NCBI GenBank assembly: GCA_945902955.1
Contig: CAMDNO010000008.1
Location: 1 to 61,465, forward strand
Direction: 5' to 3'
DNA: 61,465 bases
Origin: Porphyromonas cangingivalis
GTDB taxonomy: Bacteria; Bacteroidota; Bacteroidia; Bacteroidales; Paludibacteraceae
Position 1 is the stretch's first letter, and every line of letters begins with the position of its first letter. The translations under genes and the position numbers were made by a program. The notes below the pieces were generated by a model. That model saw only the letters and a program-made list of their open reading frames with translations. It was not told where the DNA came from and searched no databases. This document shows positions 52,994 through 61,465 of the stretch, piece by piece.

Positions 52994-53896
52994 ATGAGAC
53001 CAACACAAAATAAAATGCCACAACCAAAAGAAACGCGCTTGAAAGTGAATGATTCAGCCGAATTAATGACTTTTTTGTTAGCCAAAATGGGTGGTATGAG
53101 CCGTAATGCCATTAAATCGCTTCTTGCACACCGTCAAATTATGGTGAACGATAAGATTACGACGCAATTCAATTTACTGCTTCAGGTTGGCGATAAAGTT
53201 ACTGTGAATAGCTCACGCGGCAATATTGAGCTAAATCACCCCAAACTGAAAATTATTTTCGAAGATCAATATTTAATAGTTGTTGAAAAAAAGGAAAGTT
53301 TACTCACTGTAAGTACGGGCAATGCCGATGAAACAACTGCTTTTTCTATTCTCAAAAATTATGTAAAAAGGAGTTCTCCTCTAAATCGTATTTTTGTGGT
53401 TCACCGTCTCGATCGTGAAACATCAGGCATACTTGTTTTTGCCAAAACGCGCGAAATTCAATTGGCCATGCAAGAACGATGGCACGAAGTAGTAACACAG
53501 CGGGTATATGTGGCTTTGGTTGATGGTAGGGTAGAGAAGGAGTCGGATAGAATTGTAACGTGGCTTACCGAAAATGAGAGGTCACTCAAAATTCATTCGA
53601 GTGCTTCGGATGATGGTGGTCAGCATGCAATAACAAACTACCGATGCGTAAAAGCAAATGATAAGTATTCGCTACTCGAAGTGGAACTCGAAACAGGGCG
53701 AAAGAACCAAATTAGAGTGCACATGGAAAGCATTGGACATCCTATTGTGGGCGATAAAAAATATGGTTCGTTTGCAACACCAATAGGCAGAATGGGCTTA
53801 CATGCCCGTATATTGGCTTTTATTCACCCCATGACGCTACAAGAAGTGAAGTTCGAAACTCCGGTTCCTCGTTCTTTTCTGACGCTTTTTCATTAA
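52994..53896 (+). CDS. RluA-family RNA pseudouridine synthase
   Basis: A 300-aa rRNA or tRNA pseudouridine synthase. An N-terminal S4 RNA-binding domain is at about 18-75 (KMGGMSRNAIKSLLAHRQIMVN). The catalytic domain carries the Asp in VVHRLDRETSGILVFAKT near residue 140, and ETGRKNQIRVHMESIGHPIVGDKKYG near 235. It lies 16 bp after the glycosyltransferase gene and is probably cotranscribed. The exact target uridine cannot be told from sequence alone. Confidence 0.9.
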   Translation: MRPTQNKMPQPKETRLKVNDSAELMTFLLAKMGGMSRNAIKSLLAHRQIMVNDKITTQFNLLLQVGDKVTVNSSRGNIELNHPKLKIIFEDQYLIVVEKKESLLTVSTGNADETTAFSILKNYVKRSSPLNRIFVVHRLDRETSGILVFAKTREIQLAMQERWHEVVTQRVYVALVDGRVEKESDRIVTWLTENERSLKIHSSASDDGGQHAITNYRCVKANDKYSLLEVELETGRKNQIRVHMESIGHPIVGDKKYGSFATPIGRMGLHARILAFIHPMTLQEVKFETPVPRSFLTLFH

Positions 53897-53937
53897 GTTG
53901 TAACGAGCTAAAATTATGTCTTTAGTTTTATTTTTGT

Positions 53938-53945
53938 TACCTTTG
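53938..53945 (+). promoter_or_regulatory. -7 box for aroQ
   Basis: TACCTTTG matches TAnnTTTG, 30 bp upstream of the aroQ ATG. Confidence 0.55.
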
Positions 53946-53975
53946 CAGTCAAATTAACGAATCAAAGTATATTGT

Positions 53976-54392
53976 ATGAAAAAGATTCTGATAATCAATG
54001 GTCCAAATCTGAATTTGTTGGGAAAACGTGAACCCAAAGTATACGGATCGCTTACTTTTGAAGCGTATTTCGATACATTAAAATCGAAATTTCCTGAATT
54101 TCAATTAGAATATTATCAATCGAATGTAGAGGGATTATTAATTGATAAAATTCATGAAGTTGGTTTTAGCTTCGATGGAATAATAGTCAATGCTGGAGCC
54201 TATACACATACTTCCATTGCCATTGCCGATGCCATTCGGGCTATATCAACACCCGTTATCGAAGTCCATATTTCAAATGTTTTTAGCCGTGAAGAATTTC
54301 GGCATCATTCATTTCTTAGTGCAGCCTGCAAGGCATGTATTGTTGGTTTTGGGCTCGATTCGTATAGCTTAGCACTCGAATCATTTCGTTAA
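53976..54392 (+). CDS. aroQ: 3-dehydroquinate dehydratase, type II
   Basis: The third shikimate-pathway step, acting as a dodecamer. The 138-aa protein starts KKILIINGPNLNLLGKREPKVYG, with the catalytic Arg/Tyr lid region. QSNVEGLLIDKIHE, NAGAYTHTSIAIADAI and EVHISNVFSREEFRHHSF supply the remaining active-site Asn and His residues. Length is normal for type II. It has its own promoter, and pyk follows 84 bp downstream. Confidence 0.96.
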   Translation: MKKILIINGPNLNLLGKREPKVYGSLTFEAYFDTLKSKFPEFQLEYYQSNVEGLLIDKIHEVGFSFDGIIVNAGAYTHTSIAIADAIRAISTPVIEVHISNVFSREEFRHHSFLSAACKACIVGFGLDSYSLALESFR

Positions 54393-54476
54393 ACATTTTT
54401 CAAATATTATTGTTAAACATATAAATTTTACATTGGCTTCAAAGTGGAGTTATTGTAAGAAATTAGTATAAAAAAT

Positions 54477-55919
54477 ATGCCAAAATCAACTAAAATTGTA
54501 GCTACTATCAGCGATAAACGTTGTGATGTAGATTTTCTACGCGAATTATATATCGAAGGTATGAACGTTGTTCGTATGAACTCTGCTCATCTTCAAAGCG
54601 AAGGTTTTCTAAAAATTATCAATAATGTACGTGCTGTTAGTAAGCACATTGCTATTTTGATGGATACCAAAGGACCTGAAGTACGTACAACCATTGCCGA
54701 AAACGATGCCATAGAAATTAAGGCGGGTGATGTGATAAAGGTTTTAGGAAATCCTGACTTAGTTTCGAATATTAAATGTATTGCTGTAAATTATCCTCAT
54801 TTTGTGCGCGACTTACATGTTGGCGACGATATTTTGTTTGACGACGGCGAAATTGACCTCAAGGTTGAAGCTAAAGAGATTGATTATTTGCTTTGTAAAG
54901 CTTTGAATGATGGTACTTTAGGAAGTCGAAAAAGTGTAAATGTACCAGGTGTACGTATTAATTTACCTTCACTCACAGAGCGTGATAGAACAAATATTCT
55001 TTTTGCCATCGAAAATAAAGTCGATTTTATTGCGCATTCGTTTGTGCGAAATAAACAAGATTTAATTGATATTCAAAATATTTTAGACGAACACAACAGC
55101 TCAATTAAAATAATTTCGAAGATAGAAAATCAAGAAGGGGTCGACAATATCGACGAGATATTGGAATACACCTATGGCGTAATGATTGCTCGTGGCGATT
55201 TGGGTATAGAAGTGGCACAAGAAAAAATTCCAGGTATTCAACGTCGATTGATACGCAAATGTGTTCAGGCTAAAAAGCCAGTTATTGTAGCTACTCAAAT
55301 GTTACACACGATGATTAAAAATCCTCGTCCTACGCGAGCTGAAGTTACTGATATTGCAAATGCAATTTATTATCGCACTGATGCTTTGATGCTTAGCGGC
55401 GAAACTGCTTATGGTAAATATCCTGTCGAAGCAGTTCGAACAATGGCATCTATTGCTCGCGAGGCTGAAACAACAAAAATGTCGGAAAATGATATTCCAA
55501 TCGAAATAAGTAAAAATGACATTACTTCGTTTCTTTGTAATGCTGCTGTAGAATCGAATATGAATTTAGGTACAAAAGCTATAATTACAGATACTTATAG
55601 TGGAAAAACTGCTCGCCATTTGGCTGCTTATAGAGGTGGAATCCCAATATATGCTATTTGCTATCACGAACAATCTACTCGTTTATTAGCGCTTTCTTAT
55701 GGTGTTTTTCCTATTTATCAAGAGGGTAAAGGCAACACACAACAATACTTTTTACAAGCGTTACAGGATTTATTAAAAAAAGGATTAATCGAGCGTGAAG
55801 ATGCAGTTTGTTATTTAAGTGGTAGTTTTGGCGAGGGATTTGGTACTACTTTCCTCGAAGTAAATGATGTGAGTAAAATTCTTCAATCAAGAAGTCAATA
55901 TTTACTTCCAAACTTTTAA
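54477..55919 (+). CDS. pyk: Pyruvate kinase
   Basis: The last glycolytic step: PEP + ADP to pyruvate + ATP. The 480-aa protein has STKIVATISDKRCDVDFL, then MNVVRMNSAH and ILMDTKGPEVRTT. The catalytic Lys and metal-binding Glu/Asp are in IKIISKIENQEGVDNIDEI and GVMIARGDLGIEV, with the TQMLHTMIKNPRPTRAE loop after. The C-terminal domain is present. It provides the pyruvate used by the AceEF-Lpd complex at the left end. A good terminator follows. Confidence 0.96.
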   Translation: MPKSTKIVATISDKRCDVDFLRELYIEGMNVVRMNSAHLQSEGFLKIINNVRAVSKHIAILMDTKGPEVRTTIAENDAIEIKAGDVIKVLGNPDLVSNIKCIAVNYPHFVRDLHVGDDILFDDGEIDLKVEAKEIDYLLCKALNDGTLGSRKSVNVPGVRINLPSLTERDRTNILFAIENKVDFIAHSFVRNKQDLIDIQNILDEHNSSIKIISKIENQEGVDNIDEILEYTYGVMIARGDLGIEVAQEKIPGIQRRLIRKCVQAKKPVIVATQMLHTMIKNPRPTRAEVTDIANAIYYRTDALMLSGETAYGKYPVEAVRTMASIAREAETTKMSENDIPIEISKNDITSFLCNAAVESNMNLGTKAIITDTYSGKTARHLAAYRGGIPIYAICYHEQSTRLLALSYGVFPIYQEGKGNTQQYFLQALQDLLKKGLIEREDAVCYLSGSFGEGFGTTFLEVNDVSKILQSRSQYLLPNF

Positions 55920-55937
55920 CACTTAAAATTGTTATAG

Positions 55938-55968
55938 TGAGAGGCATGGTTTTTGCCTCTTTTTTTTG
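55938..55968 (+). terminator. Terminator after pyk
   Basis: AGAGGCA (55940-55946) pairs with TGCCTCT (55954-55960) and is followed by a T-run to 55967. Confidence 0.9.
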
Positions 55969-56037
55969 CTCAAAAATTTAAACCTTTGCTCAGAATAATA
56001 GTCAAAGGCATTTCACAAAATATAAAAATAATTTTAA

Positions 56038-58500
56038 ATGAAACGTTTAATTTCAAGTCTGTTTCTTATTCTTTTTTTTCTCCCAATTTTCGCACTCTAC
56101 ACTATTAAAGGTAAAATTATCGACTCCGGAAGTCAAGTGCCAATTGATTTTGCCAATGTGGCATTAATAAAACCGAACTCCGAAACAACGACCACAGGCG
56201 TTACAACCGACGAAAAAGGAAATTTTTTACTCCCCCAGGTTCCAAAAGGAAAATATACATTGCGTGTTAGTTTTGTAGGATACAACACCCTTAATATTCC
56301 ACTTAATGTGTCTGATAATGAGTTGGATATGGGTGTGATTAAACTATTCGAAGATAGTAAAACGCTTTCGGAAGTAGAGGTTGTGGGGCAAGGTTCGCAA
56401 ATGTCGTTCGAATTAGACAAAAAAGTGTTTACGGTGGATAAAAACATTGCTTCAGCTGGTGGGTCTGCTTCAGATGTGTTACAAAATATACCTTCGGTTG
56501 ATGTTGATGGCGAAGGCAATGTGTCGCTTCGCAATAATAGTAGCGTAGAAGTATGGATTAATGGTAAACCATCGGGACTTACTGCTGATAATCGCGCACA
56601 GGTATTGCAACAAATGCCTGCCGAAAGTATTGAAAAAGTGGAGGTTCTGACTAACCCTTCCGCTAAATTTAAAGCCGAAGGTACATCAGGTATTATAAAT
56701 ATTGTTTTAAATAAAAAGCGGAAAGCTGGCTATTATGGTAGCGTTTCGGCTGGTGCTATGTATGTTGATAAAGCAAAACCTACGGGCACATTGGGGTTAA
56801 ATGTAAACTACAGTAGCAGCAAAGTTGATGCTTATATTAATTTAGGTTACAGAGCTATGGATTTTAAAGGTGGTGGCTATTTCGATCGGTATGGACTAAA
56901 TGGTGCCGACACAACAAGTTTGTTACATCAAATTTCGGATATGGGAAGGGGTTACAGCGGGCTTTTTGGGCGTGCAGGAGTCGATTATCATATCAATGAT
57001 AAGCATACAATAAGTTTATCGGGATTTGGCATGTTAGGATCAGGTTATTCAAGTTCAACTATTGATTATCAAACTTTTAATTATGTTGATAATAAAATGC
57101 AACCAACAGCTATTAGAGATTTTTCTCGTGTAAATACAGGTTCAGGAACTCGACCAAGTTCAAGTATTACATTCGATTACAGATTTGATATTGATAAGTT
57201 AGGATCTAATTTAATGTCCAGTTTAACTTATTCTCCTCATGCTCGAACTGGTATCGACACAATTGTGCAAACAGAAAATGCCATTGATAATTTGAACTTT
57301 ACACAAATTTACGAAGGCAATAATATCGAATTAGAGTTTAAGTTAGATTATACCAAAATGTTTTCGGCTAACCAAAAACTCGAATTAGGTATAAATGCAA
57401 TGAATGAAACTCGTTTTAGCCCTGCTTCAGCTTACGACAATTTATTGAAAATGGAAATTACAAAGTATTATAATAATTTTGACCAAGCTGAATCGAACTA
57501 TGCAGGGTATGTTACTTATGGTAGTAAATATGGTAAATTTACTTATCAAGGTGGTGTTCGTGCCGAGTATTTTATGCGCGATTGGGTAAATAAATATAAA
57601 GTGAATGACGTTTTAGTTACCATTGAAGGTGATATGTACACAAAATTAAATTTTTTCCCAAGTGCTTTTGTATCCTACTCATTACCAAATAAAAACGAGT
57701 TGCAATTGAATGTTACGCGACGCATTCAACGTCCACATGGGCGCGAAATTAATCCGTTCAGAAATTATTCCGATGCCTCGAATGTTAGTTATGGTAATCC
57801 TAATTTGTTACCTGAACTTTCTTCGGCTTTTGAGTTAAATCATATAAAATCGTGGGACAATCATACTTTATCTTCGTCGGTATATTATCGTTATACCGAT
57901 GATGTGATGCAGGGTGTTCAGTTTTTGAATAAAGATACAATGGAAAATACGACTATAAATTTGGCTAAATCTTCTAATTTAGGAGTTGAGTTTGTTGGCA
58001 AAAATCGTTTATTCAAAATCCTTAATCTTACTTCAACGCTTAATTTGTATTACAATAAATTAAATGGAAGTGAATATGCGAGTATTTACGATCCAACATT
58101 AATTACGAAAGTCCCTGAAAAGGAATTGTTTAGCTGGAATGTACGATCTATGGCAAATGTAATTCTTGGTAAAAATACCTTTTTGCAGGTAACAGGTGAT
58201 TACTCGGCTCCTCGTCTTATTGCTCAAGGTAAAGAATCGGCAAGTTATGCCGTCGATTTGGGTTTACGTCAAACTTTGATGAACAAGAATTTAAGTCTCA
58301 ACCTCATGGTTCGCGATGTGCTAAATACACGAAAGAGAACTACCATAACCTCTGGAGATGGTTTTTATCAGAATTCACAAACGTACTTTATGGGTAGAAT
58401 GATCGGGTTGACAGCCACTTATAATTTTGGAAATATGAAACCAAAGCAGGCGCAGAAAAAAGCTTCATCCGATATGAACATGGATGGTGGAATGGATTGA
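56038..58500 (+). CDS. TonB-dependent-receptor-like outer-membrane barrel protein (OMP_b-brl_3)
   Basis: An 820-aa outer-membrane protein. Signal peptide MKRLISSLFLILFFLPIFA; a CarboxypepD_reg domain at about 20-108 (TIKGKIIDSGSQVPIDFANVAL, TTDEKGNFLLPQVPKGKYTL, VSFVGYNTLNI); a plug-like domain at 110-230 (VDKNIASAGGSASDVLQNIP, VWINGKPSG, IEKVEVLTNPSAKF); then a large barrel of the OMP_b-brl_3 type. The C-terminal tail MNMDGGMD is Met-rich and follows the last strand, which is unusual for an outer-membrane barrel. There is no SusD partner. The ligand is unknown. Confidence 0.87.
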   Translation: MKRLISSLFLILFFLPIFALYTIKGKIIDSGSQVPIDFANVALIKPNSETTTTGVTTDEKGNFLLPQVPKGKYTLRVSFVGYNTLNIPLNVSDNELDMGVIKLFEDSKTLSEVEVVGQGSQMSFELDKKVFTVDKNIASAGGSASDVLQNIPSVDVDGEGNVSLRNNSSVEVWINGKPSGLTADNRAQVLQQMPAESIEKVEVLTNPSAKFKAEGTSGIINIVLNKKRKAGYYGSVSAGAMYVDKAKPTGTLGLNVNYSSSKVDAYINLGYRAMDFKGGGYFDRYGLNGADTTSLLHQISDMGRGYSGLFGRAGVDYHINDKHTISLSGFGMLGSGYSSSTIDYQTFNYVDNKMQPTAIRDFSRVNTGSGTRPSSSITFDYRFDIDKLGSNLMSSLTYSPHARTGIDTIVQTENAIDNLNFTQIYEGNNIELEFKLDYTKMFSANQKLELGINAMNETRFSPASAYDNLLKMEITKYYNNFDQAESNYAGYVTYGSKYGKFTYQGGVRAEYFMRDWVNKYKVNDVLVTIEGDMYTKLNFFPSAFVSYSLPNKNELQLNVTRRIQRPHGREINPFRNYSDASNVSYGNPNLLPELSSAFELNHIKSWDNHTLSSSVYYRYTDDVMQGVQFLNKDTMENTTINLAKSSNLGVEFVGKNRLFKILNLTSTLNLYYNKLNGSEYASIYDPTLITKVPEKELFSWNVRSMANVILGKNTFLQVTGDYSAPRLIAQGKESASYAVDLGLRQTLMNKNLSLNLMVRDVLNTRKRTTITSGDGFYQNSQTYFMGRMIGLTATYNFGNMKPKQAQKKASSDMNMDGGMD

Positions 58501-59073
58501 TAACTGTTGAAGTTTTGCCTTTGCAATTTCTTCATCGGCTTTATTTATAGCCATTTTTACCCGACATTCATTATCAAATTCTTGCTCCAAAATAGATGCA
58601 TTTAATTGCTTACTCAAATTCATTATATCATTGAGCATCAAATAGTCAAAGCGAATAGTAATATTCGCTTTGACTGTTTTTTCAATTAACTCTGCATTGA
58701 TTATCGCATCGTTAGCTGCTTCTTTGTAGGCAGTTGTAAGTCCACTTGTCCCAAGCAAAACACCTCCAAAATAGCGTACTACAATTAGCAGTATATCCGT
58801 TAATTGATGCGAATTTAATTGTCCTAAAATGGGCTTTCCTGCTGTCCCCGAAGGCTCTCCATCGTCATTTGCCCTAAATGTATCACGTTCGCTACCAAGT
58901 ATATAAGCATAACAAACATGACGAGCATCAAAATACTCTTTTTTATATTGTTGAATAATATCTTTGGCTTGGTCTACTGAGTTGATAGGAAAAGCAAATG
59001 ATAGAAATTTACTGCCTTTTTCTTTGTAAATACCTGTGCTCGAAGCTTGTATTGTTTTGTAGGTATATTCCAT
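58465..59073 (-). CDS. YigZ/IMPACT family protein
   Basis: A 202-aa cytoplasmic protein of the YigZ (Impact) family, with an N-terminal UPF0029 domain: GIYKEKGSKFLSFAFPI, HVCYAYILGSERDTFRANDDGEPSGTAG, and LLIVVRYFGGVLLGTSGLT. A C-terminal ferredoxin-like domain (DUF1949) follows. Molecular role uncertain; the family is linked to translation control. It is the second gene of a minus-strand pair with the amidase. Its last 36 bp overlap the end of the convergent barrel protein gene on the other strand. Confidence 0.88.
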   Translation of the reverse strand: MEYTYKTIQASSTGIYKEKGSKFLSFAFPINSVDQAKDIIQQYKKEYFDARHVCYAYILGSERDTFRANDDGEPSGTAGKPILGQLNSHQLTDILLIVVRYFGGVLLGTSGLTTAYKEAANDAIINAELIEKTVKANITIRFDYLMLNDIMNLSKQLNASILEQEFDNECRVKMAINKADEEIAKAKLQQLSIHSTIHVHIG

Positions 59074-59082
59074 GATAATGAC

Positions 59083-59625
59083 TTAAATTTCTGTTTTTAT
59101 AAGCCCTTCATATTTTTCCCATTCAAAATTCCAAGGATCAGTTTTTCTTCCTGGTGCAATATCGGAATGTCGCAAAATGTACTTTATTTTATAGCGCGAC
59201 TGAATGTCTTTTGTCAATTTAACGAGCGATTCCATTTGAATGTCTGTTATTGGTTCTGTAAACGAGCACACCATTTCTATTCCCAACGAACAGCTATTTA
59301 CGCCTATTCGACCATCGGGCAAACTGCTTTTTCCGGCATGATAGGCTACATTTTTTTCGTCTACTAAGTTGTAGACTGTTCCATCTCGTGCAATTAAATA
59401 GTGGGCGCTAACACCATAACGTGCAAATTGCTTGATTATTAAGTCAATATTGTATATTTCACCTCCCGAATTATTAAATACCGAATGAATAATAAGGACA
59501 TCTACATTTCGCGAAGCGGCAGATTTAAAACCTGTCGACATTTTTTTGTCAACAATTTGAGCCTGAATATTTGTGTTCATTAATGTTAAACAACAATATA
59601 CAACTATCCAATTTTTTAGTACCAT
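59083..59625 (-). CDS. Periplasmic N-acetylmuramoyl-L-alanine amidase (Amidase_2)
   Basis: A 180-aa zinc amidase that cleaves between MurNAc and L-Ala. The signal peptide MVLKNWIVVYCCLTLMNTNIQAQ suggests export. Zinc ligands as in AmpD: the first His in VLIIHSVF, then HSDIAPGRKTDPW, which supplies the second His and the Asp. The core motifs YLIARDGTVYNLVDE and VAYHAGKSSLPDGR are typical. There is no cell-wall-binding domain, so it may act on anhydro-muropeptides or on short peptidoglycan in the periplasm. It is cotranscribed with yigZ (9 bp gap). Confidence 0.9.
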   Translation of the reverse strand: MVLKNWIVVYCCLTLMNTNIQAQIVDKKMSTGFKSAASRNVDVLIIHSVFNNSGGEIYNIDLIIKQFARYGVSAHYLIARDGTVYNLVDEKNVAYHAGKSSLPDGRIGVNSCSLGIEMVCSFTEPITDIQMESLVKLTKDIQSRYKIKYILRHSDIAPGRKTDPWNFEWEKYEGLIKTEI

Positions 59626-59654
59626 TGAAATTATTCTTTATTATAACTATATTG

Positions 59655-59662
59655 CAAAAGTA
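59655..59662 (-). promoter_or_regulatory. -7 box for the amidase-yigZ operon
   Basis: Minus-strand TACTTTTG matches TAnnTTTG, 30 bp upstream of the amidase start. Confidence 0.55.
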
Positions 59663-59699
59663 GCTAAAAAAATGGTTTTAGAATACCCTTTATTTTTTT

Positions 59700-59707
59700 T
59701 ATCTTTG
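59700..59707 (+). promoter_or_regulatory. -7 box for valS
   Basis: TATCTTTG matches TAnnTTTG, 175 bp upstream of the valS ATG. The long leader carries the palindromic element at 59826-59853. Confidence 0.5.
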
Positions 59708-59825
59708 CGTTCTTTAAATTTAGCTAAAGTATTCTACGTAAAGTTTTGAAATATAAACTTTTAGTTATATTCTTAGCTGAATTATACTAATAAAATGTAA
59801 CATGCCTCTCACTATTTCTGTCTTA

Positions 59826-59853
59826 TTCCCCCTTCAGGTGGTTAGGAGGCAGG
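59826..59853. repeat. Palindromic C/G-rich element, degenerate copy in the valS leader
   Basis: CCCCCTTCAGGTGGTTAGGA matches the gltD-upstream copy in outline (CCCC-TT-AGG-GG-TT then a G-rich arm). It ends 30 bp before the valS start. Confidence 0.55.
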
Positions 59854-59882
59854 ATGTTAGAGAGTTTAAATAATATAAACAA

Positions 59883-61465
59883 ATGGAACTTGCAAGTAAG
59901 TACAACCCTACGGACATTGAGGGAAAATGGTATCAGTACTGGTTAGATAATGGTTTTTTTAGTTCAAAACCCGACGGTCGCGAACCATATACAATTGTTA
60001 TTCCGCCACCAAACGTTACGGGTGTGCTTCACATGGGCCACATGCTCAACAATACTATTCAGGATGTGTTGGTTCGCCGTGCACGTATGCAGGGCAAAAA
60101 TGCTTGCTGGGTTCCGGGAACGGACCATGCCTCCATTGCTACCGAAGCCAAGGTGGTGAATAAACTGGCTGCTGAAGGCATCAAAAAAACTGACTTAACG
60201 CGCGACGAATTTCTTGAGCATGCTTGGGAGTGGACTCACAAACATGGTGGTATTATTCTGGAACAGCTTAAAAAGCTCGGCGCCTCATGCGACTGGGATC
60301 GTACGGCTTTTACAATGGATGAACCACGCTCCGAAAGTGTATTAAAAGTATTTGTTGATTTATATAACAAAGGCTTGATTTACAGAGGTGTGCGCATGGT
60401 AAACTGGGATCCGAAAGCACTTACAGCATTAAGCGACGAAGAAGTGATTCACAAAGAAATTACTGGTAAACTATTTTATTTAAAATACAAATTGAAACCC
60501 CTAACCCCTAAAGGGGAACAAGAGGATGAATATCTTGTTGTTGCTACCACGCGCCCCGAAACGATAATGGGTGATACTGCAATTTGTATTAATCCAAACG
60601 ACCCCAAAACAGCTCATCTGAAGGGTCGTACATGTTTTGTGCCGCTTATTAATCGCGAAATCTCAATTATAGAAGATGAATATGTAGACATGGAATTTGG
60701 TACGGGTTGCCTGAAGGTTACTCCGGCGCATGATGTGAACGATTATATGTTAGGCGAAAAATACAATTTGCAATCTATTGATATTTTTAACGCTAACGGA
60801 ACACTCAACGAACATGGTGCGCAATATGCCGGACTTGATAGATTTGATGTTCGCAAACAAATAGAGAAAGACTTAGAGGCAGCCGGATTACTCGAAAAAA
60901 CAGAGCCTTATACCAATAAAGTTGGTTTTTCGGAACGTACCGATGTGGTAATCGAACCAAAACTTTCGATGCAATGGTTTTTGAAAATGGAAGAATTGGC
61001 AAAACCGGCTTTGAAAGCGGTAATGAGTAATGATATTCAGCTTTATCCGGCCAAATTTAAAAACACCTATCGTCACTGGATGGAGAATGTGAAGGATTGG
61101 TGTATATCGCGTCAATTGTGGTGGGGACATCGCATTCCGGCGTATTTCCTTCCTCAAGGTGGTTTGGTAATTGCGCTTTCGAAAGAAGAAGCATACCAAA
61201 AAGCACTTGGAATGGTTAATTATCCGCTATCAATTGACGATTTGCGTCAGGATGAGGATTGTTTGGATACTTGGTTTTCGTCGTGGTTGTGGCCAATTTC
61301 TGTTTTCGATGGCATTAATAATCCTGAAAACGAAGAAATAAATTATTATTATCCTACCAACGATTTAGTAACTGGACCAGATATTTTGTTCTTTTGGGTG
61401 GCACGTATGATTATTGCCGGATATGAATATAAAGGCGAAATGCCATTTAAAAACGTTTATCTGAC
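59883..61465 (+). CDS. valS: Valyl-tRNA synthetase, 5' part (runs off the window)
   Basis: A class I synthetase that charges tRNA-Val. Reading from ATG 59883 ([20 protein letters not shown]) is open to the right edge, so 527 residues and the start of the next codon are visible out of an expected 870-900. The HIGH motif is HMGH (H50-H53) in [15 protein letters not shown]. The editing (CP1) domain has [17 protein letters not shown] and [17 protein letters not shown], and [15 protein letters not shown] and [15 protein letters not shown] follow. KMSKS lies beyond the edge. A palindromic repeat copy encodes residues about 205-212 (KPLTPKGE) inside the N-terminal part of the editing domain. Confidence 0.96.
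   Translation, partial: MELASKYNPTDIEGKWYQYWLDNGFFSSKPDGREPYTIVIPPPNVTGVLHMGHMLNNTIQDVLVRRARMQGKNACWVPGTDHASIATEAKVVNKLAAEGIKKTDLTRDEFLEHAWEWTHKHGGIILEQLKKLGASCDWDRTAFTMDEPRSESVLKVFVDLYNKGLIYRGVRMVNWDPKALTALSDEEVIHKEITGKLFYLKYKLKPLTPKGEQEDEYLVVATTRPETIMGDTAICINPNDPKTAHLKGRTCFVPLINREISIIEDEYVDMEFGTGCLKVTPAHDVNDYMLGEKYNLQSIDIFNANGTLNEHGAQYAGLDRFDVRKQIEKDLEAAGLLEKTEPYTNKVGFSERTDVVIEPKLSMQWFLKMEELAKPALKAVMSNDIQLYPAKFKNTYRHWMENVKDWCISRQLWWGHRIPAYFLPQGGLVIALSKEEAYQKALGMVNYPLSIDDLRQDEDCLDTWFSSWLWPISVFDGINNPENEEINYYYPTNDLVTGPDILFFWVARMIIAGYEYKGEMPFKNVYL
60495..60518. repeat. Palindromic C/G-rich element inside valS
   Basis: ACCCCTAACCCCTAAAGGGG, core CCCCTAAAGGGG at 60505-60516. It is in frame within valS and translated as K205-P-L-T-P-K-G-E212. 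It is nearly identical to the reverse complement of the gltB-gltD copy. Confidence 0.85.

Noticed and set aside
59883..61465. valS as a pseudogene
   Set aside because: The frame is intact to the window edge and all expected N-terminal motifs are present; it is cut only by the window.

Overview
The window is an AT-rich stretch of a Bacteroidota chromosome, most likely order Bacteroidales or a close relative. The evidence is a repeated promoter pattern TAnnTTTG shortly upstream of many genes instead of sigma70 boxes, almost no Shine-Dalgarno sequences, a TorF-type porin, a DUF4827-like lipoprotein, OMP_b-brl_3 and CarboxypepD_reg type surface proteins, type III glutamine synthetase, and a fused aspartokinase/homoserine dehydrogenase. 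There is no phage, CRISPR array, rRNA or intact insertion sequence. Nearly all of it is chromosomal housekeeping and nitrogen metabolism. Gene names rest on motifs and family memory, with no database search.

Layout. 0-5.5 kb: pyruvate dehydrogenase operon aceE-aceF-lpd on the minus strand, divergent from trhO (tRNA uridine hydroxylase) across a region holding an 18-bp palindrome. 6.8-11.3 kb: sbcD-sbcC nuclease. 11.4-14.4 kb: a likely copper-uptake cluster (ICMT-like methyltransferase, small Cys-rich protein, OprC/NosA-like TonB receptor). 14.5-18.4 kb: a quinone reductase divergent from an AraC-HTH / hybrid kinase / receiver signalling operon. 18.4-25.8 kb: stress protein, L31, permease, truA, pheS and small secreted proteins. 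26-34.5 kb: amino acid permease, bcp, ppa, tRNA-Arg(UCU), thrA, two FKBP-like lipoproteins, glmM.

34.7-49.8 kb is the functional centre: an ammonium-acquisition and assimilation island in the order TorF porin, PII-1, Amt-1, PII-2, Amt-2, glutamine synthetase GlnN, glutamate synthase GltB-GltD, asparagine synthetase AsnB. It covers outer-membrane passage, inner-membrane transport with two paralogous PII gatekeepers, and the GS-GOGAT cycle with an asparagine outlet. Hairpins separate it into several transcripts. Both PII proteins lack the usual Gln39, and the second lacks Tyr51.

49.9-61.5 kb: fRMsr, an OmpA-domain protein with a Cys-rich tail, an acidic protein, a glycosyltransferase, rluA, aroQ, pyk, a large outer-membrane barrel protein, yigZ, a periplasmic amidase, and valS, which runs off the right edge.

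The most unusual non-gene content is repeats. A short palindromic C/G-rich element (core CCCCTAAAGGGG or variants) sits directly upstream of three start codons (truA, gltD, valS), and a fourth copy lies in frame inside valS. Several intergenic spacers are filled with phased 7- or 8-bp tandem repeats.
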